Positions 22,801-28,544 of a stretch of DNA of 64,000 nt are shown here, piece by piece. The stretch lies in NCBI GenBank assembly GCA_023382975.1, contig JAHDXO010000002.1:230489-294488 (forward strand). Direction: 5' to 3'. The notes under the pieces were generated by a model. That model did not search any database. It had not been told where the DNA came from and saw nothing but the letters and a program-made list of their open reading frames with translations. Every line of letters begins with the position of its first letter. The stretch's first letter is position 1. The translations under genes and the position numbers were made by a program. The stretch is from Pirellulaceae bacterium. GTDB taxonomy: Bacteria > Planctomycetota > Planctomycetia > Pirellulales > Pirellulaceae.

Positions 22801-25527
22801 CTGCTGTGAGAGTTGGCCCGCCAGGACGTTCAACGAGTTGTCGATGTCCTGGATGGACGAAAACGCGTTCGGCCGGAAATTCAACCGCAAATCGTACGCG
22901 CCTTCGCTCACCCCTCCATAGCCGCTGTTAGCGACGTCCGGACGGTACTGCTCGTTGCCTTTCGACGAGACGCCGATGTAGTAGACTCCCGGCTCCAACG
23001 GCTGTTCCAAGTACGAATCGTTGCCGTAATAGTCGTCGTTGGCGGCCAGCAGTTCAAGGCTCCCGCCGACGCTGCGGTACAGCTTCAGATACGTGTCCAA
23101 CAGACTGGCTTCGGCGCGTCGCTGCGCGTTCGTCTCGGCCGAGAACACGCCGGTCTGGGTGATTTCGAAGCGGTACAGGTCGACGTCCTGACCCTCGGGC
23201 CGGTACAGGTACTGGCCGTGGACGATGTCGTGGTCGCCCGGATAGATCGGCTCGGGCGTTTGACCGAAACCCAACGCGGCGTCGGACCCCGCCCACGTTC
23301 CGGGCGGCAGATCGCTCGTGTCGCCCAGACCCAACAAGGATCCGATCCCCTGCATCGCCGATTCGAACCAACTGAGCCGGGCGAGACTGTCCGTGGGACC
23401 GAAGCCGCTGTACCAGTTCTCCGATGCGTCCAGCACCAGTCGCAGATCGTTCATCAGCGGTTGAACGTCAAAGGCGATCGCGACTCCGTCCCCGCGCACC
23501 GAAGCGTACGTCGGACTGATGGCCCGCAGATCCCCGGTGGCGATCGTGAAGCCCTGCGTCGCCGTCTCGACGAATTGGACACCCAGCGACCGGCCCCAGA
23601 TCTCGAACGCTTCGCGCGCTCGCTGTTTCTGCTCATTGGTGATCAGGTTCGTCAGCGGATTGCCTTCGGGATCGGTGCCGTAGTCCGGCCGGAAGTTGTA
23701 GTACAGCGTGGTGATCCCGTTGCTCGAATCGCCCACACTCACCAGGTGCGACACCAGCGCGAACGTGTCGGTGCTGCGTTGCGGCAGATTGCGGTGACCC
23801 GGTTCGTCGTTCGAGCCGGGCATGGGAATCGGATCGATCTGCGGCTGGATCGCCGACGAGAAGATGAAGCTGCCTGTCAGCGTACCGGGATTGGCCGCCA
23901 TGATGTCGTGGGCCGTCGCCACCGTCGAACCGACGTCCACTCCGCTCAGATCGACCTGTTGCGGGGGCTGGGGATTGGCTTGCGACGCCACTTCTTCGTT
24001 CGTTCCGATCCGCAAGCGGAACGAACCGGTTCCGCCCGCCGGAACCAATTGGTGCAATGGCTGCGCGAATGTCAGGGTCACGCGGTCCGATTCGGGGAAG
24101 TACTGAACCGCCGTCGGCTTGTAAACGATGTCGTCCGCATTGGTGGCCGTATCGGCCGTGTAAATCAATTTGTAGTAGTTCGGGTTCGTCGCCGTGATCG
24201 GATCCAGGTCGTCGTCGTTGAAATAGATTTCGATTTGGCTGGTCGATTGGCTGAGCGCCCCGGATGCGGTGCGGAAGATCGGCTGAGGCACCACGCCCAG
24301 AATCTGCGCCCCCAAGTCCAGTTCGAATCGCAGCGAGAAATCCGCACCGTCGTCGATGCCGTTGTCCGTTGCATCGCCCAAGGAGAAACCCGCCGTGTTC
24401 CGCAGCGGATTCGAACCGGTGCCCGCGATGTCGATCCGGTACAGATCGTCCGGCAGGCGTTCTGCGAAGCGGAAGATCACCTCGCGGGGCGAACTTCCGA
24501 GCCCGACGTAACCGGGCGTTACCGCTACGTCGCTGGCGCCGCTCAGGACCAGCGGCGAATAGTTGATCGCCGGGGTCGCCACGTTCGTCGTCGCCGATCC
24601 CACCCGCAACGTCGCCACGGCGATTGCCCGCGCCGCCGGGGTCGCGTTGAACACCGACACCAACTGACCGGCCGTCGTTTGATTCCCGGCGTTCGAATTC
24701 AATTCGATCCGGATCCGGCGGCTGTCCACAACCGTGATCCGCGGACTGGCCGCGCCGCCTCGGTCCACCTTCGTGAACTCGATGCTGATCCCGTTGGCTG
24801 CCGGACCGGTCTGGACCGCGGTGAACGTGACGTCCAGGTTTCCACCTGTGCTGAAATTCGTGCTGGCCTGAGCCACATTCGCTCCGGTCAGCCGGACGGG
24901 CGTGTAGGTAATCGCCGGCGCCGAGATCGGGGTGTTGGTCGGCCCGAAGACAACCACGGGCCTGACCAGACCGCTGGCGGCCGGGTTGTTGTTGATTGCC
25001 GCGATCAAGTCCGCCGCCGTCGAGCGGTGCAAGGGGTTGGCGTTCAGCTCGATGTAGATCTCCCGCCCCTCGACCTGCACGCGCGGCAGACGAGCCGCAC
25101 CCGGATCGCTCTTGGAGAACACCAACGAGATCTCGTTGCCCAACGGCCCCGGCGTTACGGCCTGGAACTGCATCACGACCTGACCGCCCGTGTTGAAGTC
25201 CGTGCGCGCCGTCGCCGCCGTGAACTGGCCGTCTCCCCCCGCTCGCGTCACCAGGATTGATCCCAGCGTCGCGTCGTCGATCACCTGTCCCTCGTTGAAC
25301 CGGAACGTCAATTCCTCCGGCGCCACGTTGCGAATCGTGCCGTCCGTCAACAAATCACCACGGTTTGGCTGCACCCCGATCAATTGGGGGCCTATCGCCA
25401 GAAGACGCCGGTCCTCCAGGCCCTCCAATCGCAAAGTTCGGCCGCGGCCGAGCTTCTGACTGGCAACTCGCCCCTGGCGCTTCTTCTTGAGTTGTGACGA
25501 CGACCTTCGCGAACGACCAGTGGTCAT
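7876..25527 (-). CDS. Giant secreted repeat protein (about 5,883 aa) with LEPR-XLL, degenerate matrixin-like, beta-helix, PPC, GEVED-like and dockerin-like modules
   Basis: One uninterrupted frame. I prefer ATG 25527 (MTTGRSRRSS), preceded by AAGGACGAGGTTGGT, over ATG 25545, which has no ribosome site. Residues 33-44 are RLEGLEDRRLLA, the planctomycete export-type motif. Two tandem modules of about 105 residues follow (TDFNTGGQVVMQFQAV and TNFSTGGNLDVTFTAV). Residues about 640-750 resemble a matrixin-like domain, but its zinc motif reads QGIGSLLGLGD at 726-736, with every His and the Glu lost. Next comes a PPC module (VDLYRFEITQTGVFSAETNA), long right-handed beta-helix-like stretches (QLEVPQGVTLMIDRGAVFKL), more PPC modules, and about ten copies of a 'DG..FTI....VTFEFD' module. 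The end has DGEVEDYRV and two dockerin-like calcium loops (DVDNSGAASPVDVL, DVNGDGAATASDVL). I noticed only two cysteines (VCSALNC). Likely a surface or extracellular adhesin/scaffold; exact role unknown. Confidence 0.85.
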   Translation of the reverse strand: MTTGRSRRSSSQLKKKRQGRVASQKLGRGRTLRLEGLEDRRLLAIGPQLIGVQPNRGDLLTDGTIRNVAPEELTFRFNEGQVIDDATLGSILVTRAGGDGQFTAATARTDFNTGGQVVMQFQAVTPGPLGNEISLVFSKSDPGAARLPRVQVEGREIYIELNANPLHRSTAADLIAAINNNPAASGLVRPVVVFGPTNTPISAPAITYTPVRLTGANVAQASTNFSTGGNLDVTFTAVQTGPAANGISIEFTKVDRGGAASPRITVVDSRRIRIELNSNAGNQTTAGQLVSVFNATPAARAIAVATLRVGSATTNVATPAINYSPLVLSGASDVAVTPGYVGLGSSPREVIFRFAERLPDDLYRIDIAGTGSNPLRNTAGFSLGDATDNGIDDGADFSLRFELDLGAQILGVVPQPIFRTASGALSQSTSQIEIYFNDDDLDPITATNPNYYKLIYTADTATNADDIVYKPTAVQYFPESDRVTLTFAQPLHQLVPAGGTGSFRLRIGTNEEVASQANPQPPQQVDLSGVDVGSTVATAHDIMAANPGTLTGSFIFSSAIQPQIDPIPMPGSNDEPGHRNLPQRSTDTFALVSHLVSVGDSSNGITTLYYNFRPDYGTDPEGNPLTNLITNEQKQRAREAFEIWGRSLGVQFVETATQGFTIATGDLRAISPTYASVRGDGVAIAFDVQPLMNDLRLVLDASENWYSGFGPTDSLARLSWFESAMQGIGSLLGLGDTSDLPPGTWAGSDAALGFGQTPEPIYPGDHDIVHGQYLYRPEGQDVDLYRFEITQTGVFSAETNAQRRAEASLLDTYLKLYRSVGGSLELLAANDDYYGNDSYLEQPLEPGVYYIGVSSKGNEQYRPDVANSGYGGVSEGAYDLRLNFRPNAFSSIQDIDNSLNVLAGQLSQQTPLDGNGDGVPGGVFNFWFRVDSRTIFVDKSAPAGGSGTLLAPFNNLTAALTLAGNTASNASPRVVRVVGNGGTDGQLATPEDARPYEIGFNLQGQPLADGSQLEVPQGVTLMIDRGAVFKLRRGYIDVGSSSPTIDRSGGALQILGTPRLIDVGGNVVRDAQGRPVPGSVFFTSYNDERLGGDSNPAVAQTPAPGDWGGLIFRNDLDRNQPGRKDFEAGGSFVNYVNQADIRYGGGELLINGLPRVIAPIHAVTSRPTVTNNTITFSADAAMSMNPDSFEETNFHAARFQTVPFTSDYTRIGPDVHGNRLANNSINGLFVRMETAPGSALERMTVPGRWNDTDIVHVVAEPLRIQGSPGGPIQRLAAPDAALVRLQTQAGGAIPAGTIDYRLTFVDAAGNETPASNPTVSALIGQTNATTGATQSVLLTNLPAVPAGFAGLRVYRSIKLDYELVAQLNPGTASYLDNGSTLGRLLLGSDLHLESRLAGRLMIDPGAVVKLNGATIETAFGSQLIAEGVQGREVVFTSLLDPRYGAGGTFQTSAEIEDLEPGGWAGLYAGPMSQISLDHAVVAYGGGIAEIPGAFAGFNALEIQQAKARVTNSLFEFNDNGSSGLATTNRAGRGSNGEAVIFVRGAQPILVNNVLRDNSGPAISINVNALNSLPVTDFGRSTGLIDLRSDLVDNQGPLIRENRLGNNDINGMRVRGGTLTTQSVWDDTDIVHVVLDDAINVPDFHTYGGLRLQSSPRESLVVKLLGDSAGIVATGRPLDITDRIGGMLHILGQPGFPVILTSLRDDTAAAGFQPDGTPQGDTNNDGDAPGLGGTRPQLPTLPDVPDPDDPLRIDNNVPVTIPGYFSLLPDANGSLRGGDGVTAQGLTQYFENVSFIYDFLNYLDVGMNGQAIDLASTIVGGPLLFGPDQLVTTGIVPGVNGPINWQVRTYFLNGYATLYNEVALFTTGGFGDVRFINYLDEDVLGVNDDLLYVSAAPGTPNFEVYTLDNAERIGFSQGGVYTPGAGLINATWDGWAADKFPLLKNTITQSGTTFSPSGTINTDALTPFNDPALGLVHGLADVTTAFAWTLDPTADLAVITTHLNLIRQDPATDEAKQNFAGDWQSVRLEQFSHDRNVEVIVELESAQGTQPGSNEAPATAQHLGSLAPHEKAGDENRRLGFEVHGSLNRAGDVDVYSFDADAGTEVWLDIDRTARSLDTVLELVDANGLLLARSDNSFAEAANPGLLHVRTLPGGTPAVQVNPLSKSPFNSQDLWSTNPGDAGMRVVLPGTANSTNTYHVRVRSASSNLNSLTAGTTTGIYQLQVRLRELDELPGSTVRMADIRYATNGIELIGQPYHSPLTGEAAEIEVGGQPTNDNNNNQGTAQDLGNLLGSERGTLSVAGELFTSDDVDWYQFEVAYGPPPPAPSFVDLTRGTWDFAGTLAGTNWAGSTLVFQTQTASGADFAVTGYIDWVSGGTARGRELFNGTLFADNTIRLTGTQLQQPQNLTLGVYTATVSGDGRTITNGTRGPAPTGLPVGAGTWGATLVAQPSATDAIPRHAAVVFDIDYADGLSRANTNLWVFDDQARLVLIGRDSNTPDDRPVGGNTGTEDLSRGSLGALDPYIGSVQLPAAGFAPGIYYVAVSSNAVLPPELAQFLDPAPANPLVRLEPINSVNRIAEDRIAADGVYTTGNAPQIPVLFGVSNLITLFPPDGSRLRDGETFTVVNANGNFVTYEFDFDGAVRGSNVPVSFRNNSTPLEIGESIAAAVTDNPPLTLSVDDLPDLTPTSTSPLVASELTAEIDALTGAVRLNERVTRVVLLNEVTTTDPLTNQLQVNQLTRTTTRLQEPTVRQQPAPGRTDTGLYVSRPAAQPFRLGDVTLFVSQPAYVVAPAPTQLLNRTHLLSVDPFTGQVESNIGVVNAPLGDIAMHPQGLANVGGATNNGGGLFGYSTPYIFDPVDDSLSNFVSVSPTNRAGLFNPTDGNVGNYIQVNPGANPANLGNNVGNSGIETYEADPANLAQETDSNVGVFFHALTFNNQETHTNVRGFAIGTRGDTYIDPVTGDVTSTALNIPNPANVIFEFQPNSGVAVSQPAGGNRTGGGILTAGGTQIRDRGVIDTRIDARPSGGTNTTISGVTATNVDTTVVPPLTTFTIADGDFFQIDRNGDSIPDVTFEFDTGPEFYFNVDPTGATGQFLFDGDAFDVDGVRFEFDTGTVLVVNANAATDLLDGSTIQIWDNAPNPTTHIFEFDNDGNFGSNLPITFTAFETRQSIITRIVSAINSAPNFRVQAVQQGASNIITLLNESPTSGAIVNAAGVQGIGQPGVTGGAVAIPVEATMTVDEVAWAIRTVIDGTQAGGVQAGAVGNRLNFLGAQTATFVGQGTPVVFSTINPTTTPPSPTGQAGAINPFSFPVPFLISDNAAEIATRVLAAVTTAGFSATQVGSTVLLESAVPPNAQSTFVCSALNCPLRSGGVAPGGLITGMAFVGEQLYAVTGAGALFRIADSEGGAFDQDSENNEGDYIDGSLERLRLANPVEREVTDPATGQVTIQTFYEPIQFAGLVAGPQNAEGGLYENLLFGIDVNGRLFAFDTWGRPQPVFANGAVFTETNIASPNGLAFSNLDDNLWHVNTVPQDPANPQLAGRGIDTAFDGSRIADTATTNPSLYFGYESDVVQSQFGIGNFAPATTPYTYDFPGGAQGSLISNPFSLAGYASADRPTLYFNYFLETEGAANPANTDTSLADPFNPMRDSFRVYIAGDDGRWQLLTTNNTDRDTLNLDGLDEFDPFTVVDPVTGQRVPEQLFRRGATFDGSATWRQARVDLAPYAGQANLRLRFEFSTAGGLSTGGRIFNVGDVGESTVDLNTAGNELRALAGGQLRDGQQFTLTDLVEDPVTGEVRRDVVAVFEFDMGPTIVAPTGAVIDDGDTFTVDGRIYEFDLNGATGVTNNVPHTPVPFTGNETAADLAAIIQQVLTANPPPAEDLIQDLVSLEPNDTLGTAFRSPLDGGTANLRGVATIGDNFDLTDPTLDVDMISFRLDAGDTVLIETDTTRLQTTLNTYLRLFDASGNELAANDNKDPTNAFSRDSRIQFTASQRGTYYVGVSANHNRDYLPTAANSGTPDGTPTEGFYEYVISVVDPAGPQRVGNRLNLPNANTVTVSGLPASFVEGAGGVAPFALDSTGLTVPVASVAIHAGMTSLHVADAIQLALADQLAGSRERAFKTRDDIVQIVKYGIGDPGPLGLSGPSDPKTLIPHSGLFGDQFGSFGWSAGPNGQITPATPGAPGMRDNAHPGVFIDDIIIGFAGRGEMVTGANAATTPVAFVPNTTQPANETNTGAYQLEIRQATPYALTDATPEPTLVLDTGFDINDRLAEGVSITINDGSVFADGQTFTIRGGLETVVFEFDDLTAANGVAAGHVAIPFLPSDSAVVMARRIRDLLNQPAMQQRLQLRVTTSDGVISGTASTSNRLHLTGEVSVIAGLIGDGPTGNVPVLESNDTLADAVETGILGGGRVNFFATGFIGDNPALSRLGADVDLFKVELNAGEVIAIDIDASEINSPLDSLLRVFDETGAPVLLADEFGVLQPLESDDDLAPGERALLNNDLLYNFDSYLNFVAPAAGTYYIGVSAFGNGVYDPRVAGSGREGRTTGQYQIRIERPLMTPGLEVETYQRQGDKNLFRDQGQISIHSNRISNALEYGILIDAGIRSSDGMPTPGPVRNLAIINTWNLAPGATVSNNIIAASGTAGIRYTGHPAAATPTTAQATGVIPFGRIVNNTIVGTIESTETPIDVALKPLPGLLGGFTPATRVYYADLSSLTTAPISSLTITDNSVGLVDDLGLPASGIGRLTGFDLDAIKFSTSLATNSSQVPGLPALNVLDFSPAGTILNSGTQLDPVATDLFGTVGGFVDNSVATLGAFDADAAPGTTSAGFVSLGENGTITFRFNPPLVVTSPLYVYLGEANDVGEMNLASISVTSVEVPRGRGIVVENNVSPTLLNNVLSTLEVGIEVGAGSTSTVIGGTLYHGNTTNVIGAGLGTQPIVVDPNTSLFVDPGRGNYYPAPGSPLIDSSIDSLEDRSEMRQLRTPLGISESPILAPAYDVSGQLRIDDPNTAPPPGLGQNVFKDRGAQDRADFAGPRSILSSPQDNGPSDLDQSATRVNLLRASLDHFAIQLSDREGSLIGIGIDDASVTKSTVRVFQDGRLLDESRDYLFSYNATSNTIRLTPLAGVWQQESNYVIEVVGSSNHVVFARSGDKLVDGDQFQLVDNFGGTTTFEYDSGYVMQIPRTLALQVPSAGGAAGGVADGDTITIATPTRTVTLELDNNGAVTPGNQAVLFTAFSTRGEVADAIVAGLKAANVQLSPINAGNGLVHLGANGTQTMSVVSATIGSLGVENGVLDGQVFSIDDGSKVVTFEFNSAGGVGPNRVPIQFSMTQTHEQIAQAVATTINSQNLGLNTAHVGNGTVQIGGGLNHVVRIVNANVELTGQPGAQLAFGLRLPTIGGSVANQIVDGETFTISNGINRTVTFEFDRNSNWTAGNTPIPYTNTTTAWQLANTLVNRITNANLGLFPFNAGNGIVVLGGDSLFSLDVTNTSATQVGLPGESAAVAIPFTPTEAFTAVMSAANTAQVINAQGIAGLSAVADQDRVRVTGAQSGSGSFVGFVEGIRDLAGNSMVGNQADGTTSFTVFIGIGMDYGDAPAPYPTLRADNGARHVIVEGFSLGNLITLDADGQPSAGADADQGDDGVFFDASTPLIPNRNYNITVATSGIGTVVPFGVLDAWIDWNRDGDWNDSGERIISGFQLTPSIVTNGRFTFRTIDGTLGSVPPGAVAGDTYARFRLSTTGSSSPMGEVSDGEVEDYRVTIVSNPWQNPVNRFDVDNSGAASPVDVLLVINYLNGPNPTNPLPIPRPADRPFLDVNGDGAATASDVLQVINHLNQLNNQLSAEGEASPRGNHLDDVLAGDEGWMDMLSDVDRALQAADARDSIFASL
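8990..10090 (-). repeat. Cluster of four 'DG..FTI..VTFEFD' protein modules within the giant gene
   Basis: In the order of translation the copies begin VDGDQFQLVDNFGGTTTFEYD, ADGDTITIATPTRTVTLELD, LDGQVFSIDDGSKVVTFEFN and VDGETFTISNGINRTVTFEFD. The last three continue with a GN..I.F......I..A spacer and an 'NAGNGIVVLGG'-type ending, giving units of roughly 90-100 residues. Further copies lie near 12,500-12,700, 13,900-14,210, 15,900-16,400 and 17,500-17,680. The copies are divergent in DNA, so they are old duplications, not recent tandem repeats. Confidence 0.6.
24540..25210 (-). repeat. Two tandem modules at the N-terminus of the giant protein
   Basis: Two units of about 105 codons share TDF/TNF-S/NTGG, a 'GP.GN.IS..F.K.D.G.A..PR' core, 'R.I.IELN.N' and end 'PAI.Y.P..L.GA'. 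They follow the export-type motif and precede the degenerate matrixin-like part. Confidence 0.6.
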
Positions 25528-25681
25528 ACCAACCTCGTCCTTCATCGCAGCTAAAAACGGATCCTTGGACGGACATCTATCTCGACGAAATGCTCAGCCA
25601 CGCGGCAGACCGACTCCGGCGGGCGCTCCACGCGCAGGGATGCTACGGTATCTGCTCATTACGACAAAATCGGGGACGCCG

Positions 25682-25693
25682 CATGTTAACATG
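25682..25693. repeat. Perfect 12-base palindrome CATGTTAACATG
   Basis: Located in the long leader of the giant gene between its promoter and start codon. Could be a regulator site or chance; nothing else supports a function. Confidence 0.35.
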
Positions 25694-25736
25694 AATAATC
25701 TGGGCAATATAAGAAGATATACGTCACTAGAGTCGG

Positions 25737-25765
25737 ATTATAGTTGACTGTAGGGGTTATGCAAA
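25737..25765 (-). promoter_or_regulatory. Near-consensus sigma-70-type promoter of the giant gene
   Basis: On the minus strand TTTGCA (25760-25765) and TATAAT (25737-25742) are separated by exactly 17 bases. The start codon is about 200 bases downstream, implying an untranslated leader of roughly 200 bases. This is the best promoter match in the window. Confidence 0.6.
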
Positions 25766-26055
25766 AAAACGAAACGCATTGTCGGCGGTCGGACGGTGGC
25801 GCAGGGAGAACCGGTCCAAGGCCATTTGACGCCCCACAATAGGCTGAAGTTCCATCATCTCCTACCCAGTTTAACGTATGAATTGGTTGTTTGATATTTA
25901 CTCTAAATAGCTGTTCTTGGTCCGGCATTGGCCGCCGGGCGCATTTCAAAACACGTCAGGTTGTGACCGTTGATTCCGACTGCATGATGGTTCGATTCCG
26001 CGCCTTGTCCACCGTTTCCACCGGTTCTGACGGTCCCGCAGTCTCTTGGGGTTGC

Positions 26056-26061
26056 TACAAT
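26056..26061 (+). promoter_or_regulatory. Extended -10 element TGCTACAAT close to the moeA start
   Basis: GGTTGCTACAAT ends only 8 bases before ATG 26070, so transcription would begin at or next to the start codon, suggesting a leaderless or nearly leaderless moeA mRNA. No clear -35 box is present. Confidence 0.4.
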
Positions 26062-26069
26062 CGCCGATT

Positions 26070-27320
26070 ATGAACTCTAGCTCGCAATCCAAGAAACCCG
26101 CCGATGTGCGGATGCGTGGCTTCGCGGCCCGGTCAACGGTCGATCTAGCCTGGGCGTGGTTGGACTCGCAGACGATCTGCATGCCGTCCGAGACGGTGCC
26201 CCTCGATGGACTGGCCGGTCGCGTGCTGGCCGAATCCATCGTCAGCCAAGTCGATGTGCCGGCCTTCGTTCGTTCCATGATGGATGGTTTTGCCGTCCAG
26301 TCCGCCGATACCGCTGGAGCCTCGGTCTACAATCCCTTGTCGCTTACCATCGCGGGCGAAATCCTGGCGGGGCAGGATGCTTTAGGCGTCGTACGGTCGG
26401 GCCAAGCGATTCGAATCATGACCGGCGCGCCGTTGCCCGAGGGTGCCGACGCCGTGCTTCCGGTCGAAAAAGTGCAGATCGAGGGAACGAAAATCTTGGC
26501 TTTGGACGAAGTGACGCCGGGAAAACACGTGGGGAGAATCGGCGAGGATATCGGCGTCGGAGTCGCAGTGATGAACATTGGACGACGGCTGCGCCCGCAG
26601 GACGTGGGCGTCTTGTCCTCGATCGGAGTGGCTGCGGCCCAGGTCGTTCGACGTCCGCGAGTTGGGATCGTGGTGACTGGATCCGAACTACTCCCGCCTG
26701 GGTCGCGTCCTTTTGGCAGCAAAATAGTGGACGCGAACAGTCCCATGCTGGCCGCTTTGATCCGACGGGACGGCGGTCTGCCATTCCACCCCGGAATCGT
26801 CCCGGACGATCCGAACAGCATCCTGCGGGCGATGCAGGAAAGCGTGGATGTGGTCTTGGTGTCCGGCGGTTCCAGTGTGGGGCAAGAAGATCACGCCCCG
26901 TCCTTGCTGGCGGAGCATGGGGAATTGGCGTTCCATGGGATCGCGATGCGACCGAGCAGTCCGGCGGGGATGGGGAAACTGGGTGATCGATTGGTTTTTC
27001 TGCTTCCCGGCAACCCGGTATCGTGTCTGTGCGCTTACGATTTCTTTGCCGGCCGAGCCATCCGCGCCCTGGCCGGTCTTCCTCGTCTCTGGCCGTATCG
27101 ATCCGTCCGAGCGCCGCTGTCGCGAAAACTGGTTTCCGTCGCGGGGCGAGTCGATTATGCGCGAGTGATGATCGTCGAGGGTCGAGTCGAACCTATCGCC
27201 ATCAGCGGGGCGTCCGTCTTGAGTTCGACCACCCGGGCGGACGGATTTGTCGTCGTGCCGCAGGACAGCGAAGGATATCCCCCCGACACCGTGGTCGAAG
27301 TCTGGCTCTACGACGGATGA
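26070..27320 (+). CDS. moeA: Molybdopterin molybdenumtransferase MoeA
   Basis: 416 residues, normal for MoeA, which inserts molybdate (or supports tungstate insertion) into adenylylated molybdopterin. Visible parts are the N-terminal MoeA domain (VPAFVRSMMDGFAVQSADTA and the 'RIMTGAPLPEGADAVLPVE' segment), the MoCF/MogA-like core (GIVVTGSELLPPGSRPFGSK, LVSGGSSVGQEDH, FLLPGNPVSCLCAYDFF) and the C-terminal MoeA_C barrel. I chose ATG 26070; an in-frame ATG at 26046 lies upstream of the -10-like TACAAT. No other cofactor genes are next to it, but a MoaD and a tungsten aldehyde oxidoreductase operon are encoded about 22 kb away in the same window and would need this pathway. Confidence 0.93.
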   Translation: MNSSSQSKKPADVRMRGFAARSTVDLAWAWLDSQTICMPSETVPLDGLAGRVLAESIVSQVDVPAFVRSMMDGFAVQSADTAGASVYNPLSLTIAGEILAGQDALGVVRSGQAIRIMTGAPLPEGADAVLPVEKVQIEGTKILALDEVTPGKHVGRIGEDIGVGVAVMNIGRRLRPQDVGVLSSIGVAAAQVVRRPRVGIVVTGSELLPPGSRPFGSKIVDANSPMLAALIRRDGGLPFHPGIVPDDPNSILRAMQESVDVVLVSGGSSVGQEDHAPSLLAEHGELAFHGIAMRPSSPAGMGKLGDRLVFLLPGNPVSCLCAYDFFAGRAIRALAGLPRLWPYRSVRAPLSRKLVSVAGRVDYARVMIVEGRVEPIAISGASVLSSTTRADGFVVVPQDSEGYPPDTVVEVWLYDG

Positions 27321-27495
27321 ACCGTTGCGTCCGCGGGTTCGATCCGAATTCATCGCGAATTCGGCTGCTCGGTTTTCGTGAACGCCCAAACTTCCATTGA
27401 CGCGTCTTCTTCTCCTGTCTAATCTTCCGCTGCCTCGCGTGAATTCGGAGGAATCCGGCAGTTTTGCGGCCTTTTGAACAACGGGTGCGATCGAC

Positions 27496-28368
27496 ATGGT
27501 CCGACTTGCCAACCATCGCTTTGCGGTCGGGGCGTCGCTGGCTGTCGCGCTGTTATTGTCCGCGTTCTGCGCGTGTTCGCCTTGGTCGGTCGCCTCGATC
27601 GACCAGTCGTTGCTGAAGCCCCCGCGGATGTCCCCGGACAGTGTGGTTCTGGAACTCGCCTTCCTCGACGTGTCGGAACAGGACGAACTTTGGGGTGAGG
27701 TGGACGAGCAGATTCTTCCGGTCGACTTGCGACGGAAGTTAACCCAACAGGGGCTTCGGACCGGGGTGACAGGAGTTCAATTGCCCGGTTGGATCATTGA
27801 CCGTCTGGAACAACAGAAGAAGACGATCGAGATCGACGAACAGACCGGGTCGGCCGTTGTGGGCGATCAAGACGGCCCGCGGCGTCTGCAGTGCAGGTCG
27901 GATCATCCACGCGAAATCGATATCGGTCCGGTTCGCAAGGAACTGGTGTTGGCGGCCGACGCAACCGAGCAGCAACCGGAGCGGACGTTGAAAGATGCCT
28001 TGTGCCGATTGTCCGTGGTCAGTCAAGCTCAGGGCGATGGACGGGTCCATCTGAAATTGACCCCGGAAATCGCCCACGGACCTCCCCGTCATCGGTGGGT
28101 CGGTGGCGATGGCTCGTTCCGCATTCACCTGAGCCAAGACCACGAGCGATACGACGATCTGACCATTTCGGCGGTGCTGAGTCCCGGCCAGACTTTTGTT
28201 CTGGCTGGCACTCAGGAAGTGCATGGACTGGGGCAACATTTCTTCCCGGAGGGCGAGCGATTGCCGAACCACCGCCGCATTCTTCTGCTGCGTCTGGCGC
28301 AGACCCAGTTGGACGATCTCTTCAACCCGCAACCGATGTTCACCCCTATCGCGACCGAAGGTCAATAG
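27496..28368 (+). CDS. Conserved secreted or lipoprotein-like protein of unknown function
   Basis: 290 residues. The N-terminus has a basic start and a hydrophobic stretch ([19 protein letters not shown]), so it is exported; the cysteines there may be lipidated, but the lipobox is not canonical. The body has no enzyme motif that I recognise. The C-terminal third ([19 protein letters not shown], then [18 protein letters not shown]) resembles planctomycete proteins with a secretin-like beta domain, where 'L.PGQT.VLAG' is a recurrent phrase. It lies between moeA and fba on the same strand with gaps near 175 bases on both sides, so it is probably monocistronic. Function unknown. Confidence 0.6.
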   Translation: MVRLANHRFAVGASLAVALLLSAFCACSPWSVASIDQSLLKPPRMSPDSVVLELAFLDVSEQDELWGEVDEQILPVDLRRKLTQQGLRTGVTGVQLPGWIIDRLEQQKKTIEIDEQTGSAVVGDQDGPRRLQCRSDHPREIDIGPVRKELVLAADATEQQPERTLKDALCRLSVVSQAQGDGRVHLKLTPEIAHGPPRHRWVGGDGSFRIHLSQDHERYDDLTISAVLSPGQTFVLAGTQEVHGLGQHFFPEGERLPNHRRILLLRLAQTQLDDLFNPQPMFTPIATEGQ

Positions 28369-28544
28369 CGTACCATAACGTTCGGTTAAAGGTCTTGGAC
28401 GGTGCGGTGCGGCTACGTTCGCGGGCACCTTTATTCAAGCCGAACAGAATCGGCTCGGGGGGATCGCGTTCCACCCCGCTTGGTTGCGGTATCTTGCCGC
28501 TTTGGTTACTTGGTTCGACTTTTGCTACAGGAAGGAGTCACTCG

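Larger units (their letters stand above)
25546..26069. other. 524-base AT-rich divergent intergenic region
   Basis: Separates the giant gene (minus) from moeA (plus). It holds a near-consensus minus-strand promoter (25737-25765), the perfect palindrome CATGTTAACATG (25682-25693) in the resulting leader, and a TACAAT box immediately before moeA. No coding frame in it looks real, and no tRNA folds. Confidence 0.6.

Noticed and set aside
25986..26020. tRNA T-loop-like text GGTTCGATTCCG
   Set aside because: The flanking five-base arms do not pair and no acceptor or anticodon arm can be found.
27496..27570. Canonical lipoprotein signal in the unknown protein upstream of fba
   Set aside because: The cysteines are preceded by Phe or follow Cys-Ala with Phe at -3, which does not fit a lipobox well.
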